Shown one piece after another: positions 1-8,783 of a stretch of DNA of 64,000 nucleotides. Origin of the DNA: Flavicella sp964230805 (GTDB lineage Bacteria; Bacteroidota; Bacteroidia; Flavobacteriales; Flavobacteriaceae); the NCBI GenBank assembly GCA_964230805.1, contig CAXRIA010000034.1:89404-153403 (forward strand), given 5' to 3'. The position numbers and the translations under genes are program-made. The notes under the pieces are model-generated. The model was not told the origin of the DNA. It did not search any database and saw only the letters and a list, made by a program, of their open reading frames with translations. Within the stretch, counting starts at the first letter, position 1, and every line of letters begins with the position of its first letter.

Positions 1-35
1 AGCCGTTTCAATAATTAGAAACGGCTTTTTTTTTT
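1..35 (+). terminator. Intrinsic terminator of an upstream gene outside the window
   Basis: A perfect 9-bp stem (AGCCGTTTC at 1-9 with GAAACGGCT at 18-26) and an 8-base loop are followed by a run of ten T. The T-run is on the plus strand, so it should end a plus-strand gene lying left of the window. It faces the 3' end of asd, which is read on the minus strand. Confidence 0.85.
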
Positions 36-54
36 AGTTTTATGGCAAGGCCAT

Positions 55-1044
55 TTATACCAAGTTATTGGCAATTAAATATTCTGCAATTTGAATGGTA
101 TTTGTCGCTGCACCTTTGCGCAAGTTATCGGCAACGATCCACATGTTTAGAGTGTTCGGCAAAGACTCATCTCTACGGATACGACCTACAAAAACTTCGT
201 CTTTTTCGTGTGCATAGGCTGGCATCGGGTAGGTGTTCGTGTCTAAATTGTCTTGCACAACAACGCCAGGAAAATCGTGTAACAATTGACGTACTTCAGC
301 CTCGTCAAAATCATTTTCAAATTCCACATTTACCGATTCCGAATGACCACCAGCGGTAGGAATTCGAACTGCCGTAGCTGTAATGGCAAACGAATCGTCA
401 CGCAAAATTTTCTTGGGTTCTTTTACCAGTTTCATTTCTTCTTTGGTATACCCATTCTCCATAAAGATGTCACAGTGAGGAATCGCATTTCGGTTGATTG
501 GATAGTGGTAGGCCATTTCACCTTCAATTCCTTTGGTTTCATTTTCAAGTTGTCTTACCGCGGCCACTCCTGTTCCAGAAACGGATTGGTAGGTAGAGAC
601 AATCAATCGTTTCATTTTATATTTTTCGTGCAGAGGAGCCAAAGCCATGACCAACTGAATTGTAGAACAGTTTGGATTTGCGATGATTTTATCGTCTTTG
701 GTCAACACATCTCCATTGATTTCAGGGACAACAAGTTTTTTCGTTGGATCCATTCTCCAAGCAGAGGAATTGTCCACAACCGTTGTGCCAGCGGCCGCAA
801 ACTTTGGAGCCCATTCCAAAGAAGTGTCGCCTCCAGCTGAAAACAAAGCAATGTCTGCATTCATAGCAACAGCATCCTCTAGAGTTACTACCGTGAATTC
901 TTTTCCTTTGAAAGGAAGTTTTTTACCTGCAGATCGAGCAGAAGCCACAGGGATTAATTCCGTTACAGGAAAATTTCTTTCTTCTAATACTTTCAACATT
1001 ACGGTTCCTACCATTCCAGTAGCACCCACGACAGCTATTTTCAT
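55..1044 (-). CDS. asd: Aspartate-semialdehyde dehydrogenase
   Basis: This enzyme makes aspartate semialdehyde from aspartyl phosphate with NADPH, the branch point to lysine/diaminopimelate, threonine and methionine in the cytoplasm. The 329-residue length is normal for the family. The N-terminal dinucleotide-binding motif GATGMVG is at residues 7-13, and the catalytic cysteine sits in the conserved NPNCST motif. The ATG start at 1044 leaves a short N-terminus before the Rossmann strand, as expected. The gene appears to be transcribed alone. A poor promoter match, AATCTTTG, lies at 1089-1082 on the minus strand. The assignment is secure. Confidence 0.96.
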   Translation of the reverse strand: MKIAVVGATGMVGTVMLKVLEERNFPVTELIPVASARSAGKKLPFKGKEFTVVTLEDAVAMNADIALFSAGGDTSLEWAPKFAAAGTTVVDNSSAWRMDPTKKLVVPEINGDVLTKDDKIIANPNCSTIQLVMALAPLHEKYKMKRLIVSTYQSVSGTGVAAVRQLENETKGIEGEMAYHYPINRNAIPHCDIFMENGYTKEEMKLVKEPKKILRDDSFAITATAVRIPTAGGHSESVNVEFENDFDEAEVRQLLHDFPGVVVQDNLDTNTYPMPAYAHEKDEVFVGRIRRDESLPNTLNMWIVADNLRKGAATNTIQIAEYLIANNLV

Positions 1045-1278
1045 TCTTTTTAATTTTAGATAATCGTTATTTTTGAGGGTGCAAAGATTGCATTTTTCTT
1101 CCTTCTAACACAGTGACTTGTGTAAAAATCGACCCCATTGTTTAATTTTAATCAAATTTAAAATAAATGTGAATTATTCCACAATTTAAAACAGGGCTGT
1201 GACACCTGATATGGGTCAATGTCATTTATTTTACTTTGTAATTTGTCGTTCATAAAGAATAAGTTCAAAAGAGCGCTT

Positions 1279-1305
1279 TTGATCATGAAGAAATCCCTAT
1301 TTTTG
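1279..1305 (+). promoter_or_regulatory. Promoter for trhO
   Basis: TATTTTTG at 1298-1305 matches the Bacteroidota -7 element TAnnTTTG. A TTG lies at 1279-1281, 16 bases upstream, slightly closer than usual. The predicted transcript starts about 25 bases before the trhO ATG. The rest of the 293-base gap between asd and trhO shows no gene I can support. Confidence 0.55.
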
Positions 1306-1337
1306 TCAAAATATTGTTTAACTAAAATTGGTATAGC

Positions 1338-2369
1338 ATGCAACTGTACAATAAGTTAAGCGCAGAAGAACGTGCGCAATTAATAGACGAGGCCGGAAAA
1401 GACCGGTTGACCATTTCATTCTATCAGTATTTTAAGATAGAAAATCCACAATTATTTAGAGACAAGCTTTTTTTAGAGTGGGATGCCCTAGAGGTTTTAG
1501 GAAGAACCTATGTTTCTTATGAGGGAATCAACGCTCAAATCTCGGTCCCTGCAGAAAATTTTTTACAATTAAAAACGCAGCTAGATGCCATCTCTTTTTT
1601 GAAAGATATTCGATTGAACGTGGCCGTAGAGCAGGACAATAAGTCTTTCTTGAAGTTAAAGATCAAAGTAAGAGACAAAATTGTTGCCGATGGACTTGAA
1701 GACGAAACCTTCGATGTCACAGATATTGGAGTACATTTAAAAGCAGCAGAGTTCAATGAAATGTTGGCAGACCCCAACACAATTTGCGTGGATATGCGAA
1801 ATCACTACGAAAGTGAAATTGGGCATTTTGAAGGAGCAGTGACCCCAGATGTAGATACGTTCCGTGACTCTTTGGATATTATTGAAGAGGACTTGAAAGA
1901 ACACAAAGAAGACAAAAATTTATTGATGTATTGTACCGGAGGCATTCGCTGCGAAAAAGCGAGTGCCTATTACAAACACAAAGGATTTAAAAATGTTTTT
2001 CAGTTGGAGGGAGGAATTATTAATTATGTTCGTCAAGTAGAAGAAAGCGGTCTTGAAAATAAATTTAAAGGAAAGAATTTTGTTTTCGATCACCGAAGAG
2101 CTGAGCGCATTTCTGACGATGTTATTTCCAATTGTCATCAGTGTGGGGCACCTTGTGATACCCATGTAAATTGTGCGAACGAAGCCTGTCACTTACTTTT
2201 TATTCAATGCGAGGCTTGTCAAGAAAAAATGAATACCTGTTGTTCAGACGAATGCAAAGAAATTGCAAGTCTGCCGTTTGAAGCCCAAAAGGAACTTCGC
2301 AAAGGAAAAGGGAACAGCAATAAAATTTTCAAAAAAGGAAGATCGGAAGCATTAAAATTTAAAAAATAA
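1338..2369 (+). CDS. trhO: tRNA uridine(34) hydroxylase TrhO (UPF0176, rhodanese domain)
   Basis: TrhO-family proteins hydroxylate U34 in the wobble position of certain tRNAs. The 343-residue protein has the family layout: an N-terminal acylphosphatase-like region (about 25-125), a rhodanese domain with catalytic loop CTGGIRC (Cys199), and a cysteine-rich tail from about residue 266 with CxxC pairs that probably binds zinc. The start at 1338 is supported by a -7 element ending 33 bases upstream. The gene stands alone, and the next gene begins about 260 bases later. Confidence 0.92.
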   Translation: MQLYNKLSAEERAQLIDEAGKDRLTISFYQYFKIENPQLFRDKLFLEWDALEVLGRTYVSYEGINAQISVPAENFLQLKTQLDAISFLKDIRLNVAVEQDNKSFLKLKIKVRDKIVADGLEDETFDVTDIGVHLKAAEFNEMLADPNTICVDMRNHYESEIGHFEGAVTPDVDTFRDSLDIIEEDLKEHKEDKNLLMYCTGGIRCEKASAYYKHKGFKNVFQLEGGIINYVRQVEESGLENKFKGKNFVFDHRRAERISDDVISNCHQCGAPCDTHVNCANEACHLLFIQCEACQEKMNTCCSDECKEIASLPFEAQKELRKGKGNSNKIFKKGRSEALKFKK

Positions 2370-2496
2370 TGCAAGAGATACGCGCTGAAACAGGGCAACA
2401 ATCGATCTGTTTTTCTGATAGAAAAAGGAGAAAAAGTTCGGAAAAATCAAAAAATAGAGAAGTAAGAATAGCATTTTATAATTTTTAATTTTATGC

Positions 2497-2504
2497 TATC
2501 TTTA
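2497..2504 (+). promoter_or_regulatory. Possible promoter -7 element upstream of ricT
   Basis: TATCTTTA differs from TAnnTTTG only in the last base. It lies 127 bases before the ricT start. No clear TTG is visible 17-23 bases upstream. If active, the transcript would carry the hairpin at 2537-2559 in its leader. Confidence 0.35.
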
Positions 2505-2536
2505 CGAAGGAAGAAATGTTTGAAAAAGGGCTTTTT

Positions 2537-2559
2537 AAAACCCAAGAATTGGGTTTTTT
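2537..2559 (+). terminator. Hairpin with T-run between trhO and ricT
   Basis: AAAACCCAA (2537-2545) pairs with TTGGGTTTT (2549-2557) around a 3-base loop, followed by a T-run. It is most simply the trhO terminator, 168 bases after the stop. It also lies downstream of a promoter-like element, so it could be a leader attenuator for ricT. Confidence 0.6.
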
Positions 2560-2630
2560 GGCCATTTTTTGATTGAAATTATGAATGATATTGCTGCCTT
2601 CAAAATCAGCATTCAAAAGAGAAAAAAAAT

Positions 2631-4034
2631 ATGGGCTGTAATTCTTGCTCAACAAATAAATCAGGAGTACCCAACGGTTGTAAAAGCAATGGGAGTTGTT
2701 CTTCTGGGAGCTGTGACAAACTTTCGGTTTTTGACTGGTTGTCGAATATGGCTTTGCCGAGTGGACAAAAACCTTTTGATATTGTAGAAGTACGCTTTAA
2801 AAACGGGCGAAAACATTTTTATAGAAATACCAATGATTTTCAATTGTCCATCGGTGAGATTGTTGCCGTAGAGGGCTCACCAGGGCACGATGTGGGTACT
2901 GTTTCTTTGACAGGAGAGCTTGTAAAAGTTCAGATGAAAAAGAGAAAAGTAAAAGCAGACAGTGAGGAGGTAAAAAAAATATACCGAAAAGCAACTGTCA
3001 AAGATATTGATATTTGGCAGGCAGCTCGCGATCGAGAAGTTGAAACGCAAAAGAGAGGACGTGAAATTTTGGGTCGATTGGGCTTAAAAATGAAACTCTC
3101 AGATGTGGAATTTCAAGGAGATGGCAACAAGGCTACTTTTTATTACACGGCAGAAGATCGAGTAGATTTTCGACAGTTGATCAAAGATTTGGCAGGAGCC
3201 TTTAGTATTCGTGTAGAAATGAAACAAGTAGGATTGCGTCAAGAAGCGGCGCGATTGGGAGGAGTCGGTTCTTGTGGACGTGAATTGTGTTGTTCAACTT
3301 GGCTCACCGATTTCAGAAAAGTGAATACCGCCTCAGCTCGATACCAACAATTGTCTTTGAATCCACAAAAATTGGCCGGCCAATGCGGAAAACTAAAATG
3401 CTGTTTGAATTTTGAATTGGATTCCTATCTGGATGCCTTAAAAGCTTTCCCGAAGCAAGATACAGTTTTAGAAACCGAGAAAGGAAAGGCCTATTTTGTG
3501 AAGATGGATATTTTCAAAGGCTTACTCTGGTACACCTCAAGAGACGAAGGATCGAAGTGGTTCAAGCTCACCTTGGAGCAAGTAAAAGAGGTCATCAATC
3601 TCAATAAAAAAGGAATAAAAGGTCCGAGTTTAGAAGAATTAGAATCAGAAACAATTGTTGAAACCAAAATTGATTTTGAAAATGTGGTGGGGCAAGACAG
3701 CCTAACCCGTTTTGACAAACCAAAAACCAACAAGCGTAGAAGAAACAATAAAAGAAGGAGAAAGCCTGGAGTCAAGAACGACGCAAACACTTCTAGAAAA
3801 AGGGCGAACAATCCAGCACAGGGAGAACAAAAACCAGTAGCCAACGATTCAAAGAGAACTCCCCAAAACAGAAAGCGCAGACCTCAAAAAAAGCAAGACA
3901 CAAGGACCAACACAGCGTCCAAAGAAAAAGGAGTGAACACAGGTGCATCGAACAAAAGAAGAAACAACAACCGCAGGAAAAAGACCAATCCGAACTCTAA
4001 AAATCAGGATACCAATGCGAAGAGAGAGGATTAG
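2631..4034 (+). CDS. ricT: PSP1/RicT-family iron-sulfur protein with cysteine-rich N-terminus and basic tail
   Basis: The 467-residue protein contains the PSP1 domain (about residues 50-260) of the RicT/YaaT family. In Bacillus, RicT works with partners to control RNase Y and binds a [4Fe-4S] cluster. The expected cysteines are present in CGRELCC (Cys215, 220, 221) and CGKLKCC (Cys252, 257, 258). Two additions stand out: five further cysteines in the first 28 residues, and a tail of about 100 residues rich in Lys, Arg and Asn that looks disordered and could bind nucleic acid. The reading frame overlaps the start of gldH by 20 bases, which suggests translational coupling. Its exact role in Bacteroidota is inference. 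Confidence 0.88.
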   Translation: MGCNSCSTNKSGVPNGCKSNGSCSSGSCDKLSVFDWLSNMALPSGQKPFDIVEVRFKNGRKHFYRNTNDFQLSIGEIVAVEGSPGHDVGTVSLTGELVKVQMKKRKVKADSEEVKKIYRKATVKDIDIWQAARDREVETQKRGREILGRLGLKMKLSDVEFQGDGNKATFYYTAEDRVDFRQLIKDLAGAFSIRVEMKQVGLRQEAARLGGVGSCGRELCCSTWLTDFRKVNTASARYQQLSLNPQKLAGQCGKLKCCLNFELDSYLDALKAFPKQDTVLETEKGKAYFVKMDIFKGLLWYTSRDEGSKWFKLTLEQVKEVINLNKKGIKGPSLEELESETIVETKIDFENVVGQDSLTRFDKPKTNKRRRNNKRRRKPGVKNDANTSRKRANNPAQGEQKPVANDSKRTPQNRKRRPQKKQDTRTNTASKEKGVNTGASNKRRNNNRRKKTNPNSKNQDTNAKRED

Positions 4035-4509
4035 TGTCGTTTTTTTTCTGTTGATGCTCATGATATTAGGGGCTTGCGATCGCAACCGCGTATTTGATCA
4101 CTACCACTCTTTGGATGGAAATAACTGGGGAAAAGACCAAGTACAGCTTTTTGAATTTCAAATAGAAGATACGGTAGCCTACTACGATTTATTTGTAAAT
4201 ATTCGCAATACAAGTGAATTTGAATTTAACAATATTTTTATTCGTACCGAATTAGAATACCCGAATGGCTTTGTAGTCACAGATACATTAGAATATCAAA
4301 TGGCAGATCCTTATGGGAAATGGTTGGGGAAAGGTTATTCAGATATCAAAGAGAATAAATTGTACTACAAAGAAAAATATCAATTTCGAAAACCTGGAAG
4401 TTATATTGTAAAAATAGAACAAGTCATGCGCAGGAGAAATGAGCTCGAAGGCCTCCAAAATCTGAAAGGGATTTCCGATGTAGGATTTCGAATTGAATAT
4501 AAAAATTAA
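4015..4509 (+). CDS. gldH: Gliding motility lipoprotein GldH
   Basis: GldH is a lipoprotein needed for gliding motility in Flavobacterium. The start at 4015 was chosen because it gives a lipoprotein signal peptide: basic residues MRRER, a hydrophobic stretch, then lipobox LGAC with Cys21. The longer frame from 3943 would place 24 charged residues before it. The mature protein is about 144 residues and has the family segment HYHSLDGNNWGKDQ soon after the cysteine. The acidic surface-export signal is absent after Cys (CDRNRV), so it is probably periplasm-facing. It overlaps ricT by 20 bases and is followed after 45 bases by a peptidoglycan synthase gene. Confidence 0.88.
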   Translation: MRRERISVVFFLLMLMILGACDRNRVFDHYHSLDGNNWGKDQVQLFEFQIEDTVAYYDLFVNIRNTSEFEFNNIFIRTELEYPNGFVVTDTLEYQMADPYGKWLGKGYSDIKENKLYYKEKYQFRKPGSYIVKIEQVMRRRNELEGLQNLKGISDVGFRIEYKN

Positions 4510-4554
4510 CAAAAAAACAGGCCGAAAAAATTCAAGGTTTGAAAATAGCAGAAA

Positions 4555-6873
4555 ATGGGAGAAACAAGAAAAAATAAAAAAGCGACTGTAAATCCAAGCT
4601 TTCGTAAATTTACCAGATGGTTTTGGACAGCTTTGGTAAGCGGAGTAGGAGTTGTTTTTTTATTATTTTTCTTGGCATCTATGGAAGTTTTTGAAAAACT
4701 CCCTACGTTCGAAGAATTGGAAAGTCCAGAAAATAATTTTGCGACAGAAATTATTTCCATCGATGGCCAAACACTGGGTAAATATGCCATTGAAAATAGA
4801 ACTCCCGTTCAATTTGAAGACCTACCAACACATCTTGTAGAAGCACTGGTGGCTACCGAAGACGAACGTTTTTTTAGTCATGCGGGTATTGATTTTCGCG
4901 GAACCTTGAGAGCTGTGGTAAAAATGGGTAAAGGAGGAGGTGCTAGTACGATTACCCAACAATTGGCAAAATTACTTTTTCACGGAGAGGGATCAAAAAA
5001 CTTACCCAAACGATTGCTACAAAAAATCAACGAATGGATTATTGCCATTCGATTAGAACGGCAATACACGAAGCAAGAAATCATCACTATGTATTTCAAC
5101 AAGTTTGACTTCTTGTACAATGCAATAGGAATTCGGTCTGCTTCCCGTATTTATTTTGGAAAAGAGCCCCAAGATTTGAAAATAGAAGAGTCTGCTGTTT
5201 TGGTTGCGATGCTCAAAAACCCGGCACTTTACAATCCCAACAGAGCGCGTTTCAAAGAGCGTGCCTTCAATAGAAGAAATCAAGTGTTTTTTCAAATGAA
5301 TAGAAGTGCGTTTCTTAGTAAAAAAGAAAAAGATTCACTTCAAAAATTGCCCACGGTATTAGATTTTTCTCCAGAAGGACACAGTCATGGATCGGCTACT
5401 TATTTTAGAGAATACCTAAGGGATTACATGAAAAAATGGATCAAAACACATCCAAAACCCGACGGGAGTTTGCACAACTTATACAGAGATGGATTAAAAA
5501 TTTATGTCACCATTGATGCACGCATGCAAAAATACGCCGAAGAAGCAGTGCAAGAACATGTATCCAATCTTCAGCGCGTTTTTTTCAAAGAACAAAAGAG
5601 AAATCCGATGGCACCTTTTTATGACCTGACATTGGGGCGTATAGATACCATGATGACCAGAGCAATGATGCAAACGGAGCGTTATCGTTTGCTGAAAAAA
5701 GCAGGAAAATCAAAAGAAGAAATTAAAAAAGCCTTTCACACCAAACGGAAAATGAAAGTGTTTACCTGGAACGGAACCAAAGACACCGTTTTATCTCCCT
5801 ATGATTCCTTGCGTTATTACAAGCATTTCTTGCACTCAGGATTGCTTTCCATAGAACCGCAAACAGGACATGTAAAAGCTTGGGTCGGAGGGATTAATCA
5901 CAAGTATTTCAAATACGATCATGTAAAACAAGGAAAGCGTCAAGTGGGCTCTACTTTCAAACCATTCGTATACGCATCGGCAATTGATCAATTGCAAATG
6001 TCTCCATGTGATGAATACCCCAACACACCCTATACCATTCCAAAAGAGGCTTACGGAATGGAAGATGATTGGACCCCTCGAAATTCTGGAGATACATATG
6101 GAGGTGTCTTGACGTTAAAAAGAGCTTTGGCCAAGTCAATCAATGTGGTTACGGCGAGGCTCATTCATAGTGTTGGTCCGAAAACCGTAGTTCGTTTGGC
6201 AAAAAAAGCAGGTTTACGATCCTACATCCCTCCCTATCCCTCCATTGCTCTCGGGACCATAGACGCTAGTTTGTACGATATGGTTGGGGCCTACGCGATG
6301 TTTGCCAACAAAGGATTGCGTATCGACCAAATGATGGTATTGCGCATTGAAGATAGAAATGGAAGTATCTTACAAGATTTTACTCCGAAAACAAGTCAAG
6401 TAATGAGCGAAGAGTCTGCTTATACGGTTTTAGAATTATTGAAAGGAGTTACGGAAGATGGTTCTGGAGTTCGGTTAAGAGGAAGATGGGGGAAATATCC
6501 AGACAGCATTTCTACGGGCTATCCCTATGATTTTAAAAATCCGATTGCAGGAAAAACAGGAACTACTCAGAACCATTCTGACGGTTGGTTCATGGGCGTG
6601 GTACCGAATTTAGCGACAGGAGTCTGGACAGGCGCCGACGATCGAGCGACACATTTTGAGGATATTATTCAAGGACAAGGGGCCACCATGTCTTTGCCAA
6701 CCTGGGCTTTGTTCATGAAAAAATGTTACGCCGATTCCACGCTTGTCATTAGCAAAGAAGATTTTGAAAGACCGGCACACCTTCCAGTTGAATTCGATTG
6801 CTCAAGCAACACTTCCATCAATAATAGTCAGAACCTTCTCATAGAGGAATACACAGAAGAAACCGATTTTTAA
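4555..6873 (+). CDS. Class A penicillin-binding protein (bifunctional transglycosylase/transpeptidase)
   Basis: This 772-residue enzyme polymerises and crosslinks peptidoglycan at the outer face of the inner membrane. One membrane helix lies at about residues 23-42. The GT51 domain follows with catalytic Glu102 in TEDERFFSHAG and the GGASTITQQLAK motif. The transpeptidase domain has the active serine in STFK (Ser466), SIN, and KTGTT (Lys667). All key residues are present, so it should be active in both reactions. It is of the PBP1A type. It follows gldH closely and is probably co-transcribed with ricT-gldH. Confidence 0.95.
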   Translation: MGETRKNKKATVNPSFRKFTRWFWTALVSGVGVVFLLFFLASMEVFEKLPTFEELESPENNFATEIISIDGQTLGKYAIENRTPVQFEDLPTHLVEALVATEDERFFSHAGIDFRGTLRAVVKMGKGGGASTITQQLAKLLFHGEGSKNLPKRLLQKINEWIIAIRLERQYTKQEIITMYFNKFDFLYNAIGIRSASRIYFGKEPQDLKIEESAVLVAMLKNPALYNPNRARFKERAFNRRNQVFFQMNRSAFLSKKEKDSLQKLPTVLDFSPEGHSHGSATYFREYLRDYMKKWIKTHPKPDGSLHNLYRDGLKIYVTIDARMQKYAEEAVQEHVSNLQRVFFKEQKRNPMAPFYDLTLGRIDTMMTRAMMQTERYRLLKKAGKSKEEIKKAFHTKRKMKVFTWNGTKDTVLSPYDSLRYYKHFLHSGLLSIEPQTGHVKAWVGGINHKYFKYDHVKQGKRQVGSTFKPFVYASAIDQLQMSPCDEYPNTPYTIPKEAYGMEDDWTPRNSGDTYGGVLTLKRALAKSINVVTARLIHSVGPKTVVRLAKKAGLRSYIPPYPSIALGTIDASLYDMVGAYAMFANKGLRIDQMMVLRIEDRNGSILQDFTPKTSQVMSEESAYTVLELLKGVTEDGSGVRLRGRWGKYPDSISTGYPYDFKNPIAGKTGTTQNHSDGWFMGVVPNLATGVWTGADDRATHFEDIIQGQGATMSLPTWALFMKKCYADSTLVISKEDFERPAHLPVEFDCSSNTSINNSQNLLIEEYTEETDF

Positions 6874-6925
6874 TGCTTTTTAGAAGACTCTTTTTTGTAT
6901 TTTTAATACTCCTAAAAAGAGGCAA

Positions 6926-8740
6926 ATGACTTATTGGAAGCCATCGAAAAAACAAATTTCGGAGAGTAATATTAATAAAATGATGCAGCTTACTGGGCAA
7001 AAGTCAAGCAAAGATTTTTGGCGTTGGTCAGTTACTGAAAAAGAAAGCTTTTGGGAAAAAACAATGACGGCACTTGGTATTGTTTTTTCCAAAAAATGGC
7101 ACACATTACTCGATGTTACAGAAGGAGTGGAAACAGCAAAGTGGTTGGTGGGAGCCCAAATGAACATTGTAGATTCTTGTTTCCAAAACAGCCCTTCCGA
7201 CAAAGCAATTAGCTTTCAAAAAGAAAAAGGTGTTCTTGAAAAAAAATCCTTTGGAGAATTAGAAACCCTTGTAAACAAAGCTTCCAATGCATTATTTGAG
7301 TATGGCTTAAAAGAAAGAGACGTCGTCGCAATTTTCATGCCGATGACCTTAGAAGCGGTGGTTATTTATTTGGCAGCAATCAAAGCGGGAATGGTAGTAG
7401 CAACCATTGCCGATAGCTTTTCCGTACAAGAAATACAAAACCGTTTGAACATAACAAAACCTGCCTTAGTTTTTACACAAGACATTTCGTATCGAAATGG
7501 GAAAAAACATAGGCTTTACGAAAAAACAATCGAGGCCACAGAGATTCCAGTCATCGTAGTGTCTGCAGGTACAAAACGGATTCAAAAAAGAAGTCAAGAC
7601 AATTATTGGAATCGTTTTCTGAGTAAAAAGACGGATTTCGAATCTGTGAAAATGACTGCAGAAGAAACGATGACCGTTTTATTTTCTTCAGGAACAACCG
7701 GACAACCCAAAGCCATACCTTGGAATCATAGTACGCCCATCAAATCGGCCTCAGACGCCTATTACCATCACAATATTCAAAAAAGTGATGTCCTTTGTTG
7801 GCCCACAAATTTGGGTTGGATGATGGGGCCCTGGTTGATTTTTGCTGCCTTTATCAACAAGGCAAGTATGGCGCTTTATTACGGAGCTCCTTTTCAAAAA
7901 GAATTCGGAAAATTTGTGGAAGAAGCGGAAGTCACGATGCTAGGTGTGGTTCCTAGCCTTGTAAAGCAATGGAAAGCTTCCAGAGCAATGGAAGAATTTT
8001 GTTGGAGCAAAATCAAATGTTTTAGTTCTACTGGAGAAGTCTCCAACCCCGAAGAAATGAACTATTTGATGCAGCTAGCAAACAACAAGCCCGTTATTGA
8101 GTATTGTGGTGGAACGGAAATTGGAGGAGGCTATATTGCGAGCACCCTTTTGGAGGAAAATATGCCAAGTCAGTTTTCGAGTCAAACCATGGGAGGAGCA
8201 TTTGTGCTCTTAGACCTAGAAGGGAATTTGGCTTCAGAAGGAGAAGTTTTCCTAATACCTCCTATTTTAGGACTTTCCACAACCTTGCTAAATAAAAATC
8301 ATTACAAAACCTATTACCAAGGAGTTCCGGCATTGGCAGGACAAATTTTGAGACGTCATGGAGACGCCATGGAACAATTAGACAATGGGTATTACAAAGC
8401 AAAAGGGCGAATAGACGACACGATGAATTTAGGAGGTGTCAAAGTGAGTGCTCAACAAATAGAAAAAGTTATTTCTCGACTAGAAGTTGTTCAGGAATGT
8501 GCAGCAATTGCGATAGAGCCCGAAGAAGGAGGTCCCAGTAAATTGGTAATTTTTTACGTGGCTGAAATAGAAATGGAGCCACAAGAAGTATTGGGAGAAA
8601 TGCAGCAAAAAATAAAAATGGAATTAAATCCTCTCTTCAAAGTAGCAGATTTGGTGAAAATTGATACCTTGCCACGAACAGCTTCACACAAGTTAAAAAG
8701 ACAGGAATTGAGAGTGAAATATAAGGCTGAAAAATTTTAA
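6926..8740 (+). CDS. ANL-superfamily acyl-CoA synthetase (acetyl/acetoacetyl-CoA synthetase-like)
   Basis: The 604-residue protein is an AMP-forming acyl-CoA ligase. The phosphate-binding loop SSGTTGQPK lies at about residues 255-263, and the adenylate-contacting segment includes YCGGTEIGGGY. The N-terminus (TYWKPS, then a WxWS-type segment) resembles acetoacetyl-CoA synthetases, and STGEVSNPEE plus CGGTE recall the plant AAE17/18 acyl-activating group. I therefore call the family confidently but not the substrate. A short-chain acid such as acetate or acetoacetate is the likeliest guess. It lies 52 bases after the penicillin-binding protein, with only a weak promoter-like TATTTTTA between. 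Confidence 0.8.
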   Translation: MTYWKPSKKQISESNINKMMQLTGQKSSKDFWRWSVTEKESFWEKTMTALGIVFSKKWHTLLDVTEGVETAKWLVGAQMNIVDSCFQNSPSDKAISFQKEKGVLEKKSFGELETLVNKASNALFEYGLKERDVVAIFMPMTLEAVVIYLAAIKAGMVVATIADSFSVQEIQNRLNITKPALVFTQDISYRNGKKHRLYEKTIEATEIPVIVVSAGTKRIQKRSQDNYWNRFLSKKTDFESVKMTAEETMTVLFSSGTTGQPKAIPWNHSTPIKSASDAYYHHNIQKSDVLCWPTNLGWMMGPWLIFAAFINKASMALYYGAPFQKEFGKFVEEAEVTMLGVVPSLVKQWKASRAMEEFCWSKIKCFSSTGEVSNPEEMNYLMQLANNKPVIEYCGGTEIGGGYIASTLLEENMPSQFSSQTMGGAFVLLDLEGNLASEGEVFLIPPILGLSTTLLNKNHYKTYYQGVPALAGQILRRHGDAMEQLDNGYYKAKGRIDDTMNLGGVKVSAQQIEKVISRLEVVQECAAIAIEPEEGGPSKLVIFYVAEIEMEPQEVLGEMQQKIKMELNPLFKVADLVKIDTLPRTASHKLKRQELRVKYKAEKF

Positions 8741-8746
8741 TAGACT

Positions 8747-8754
8747 TAAATTTG
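8747..8754 (+). promoter_or_regulatory. Promoter -7 element for xth
   Basis: TAAATTTG is a perfect TAnnTTTG match just after the preceding stop codon and 29 bases before the xth ATG. No TTG is visible at the -33 position. Confidence 0.5.
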
Positions 8755-8783
8755 ACCTTTCGAATGATTAAAAACACCCCCCT

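Noticed and set aside
286..840. Long plus-strand frame opposite asd
   Set aside because: A shadow of the real asd gene; cysteine- and phenylalanine-rich translation typical of antisense frames.
1158..1343. Minus-strand reading frame of 61 residues between asd and trhO
   Set aside because: No family features or start signal, and it overlaps the trhO promoter and start.
2569..2787. Plus-strand 72-residue frame overlapping the ricT start
   Set aside because: Out of frame with ricT, whose cysteine-rich N-terminus and PSP1 domain are clear.
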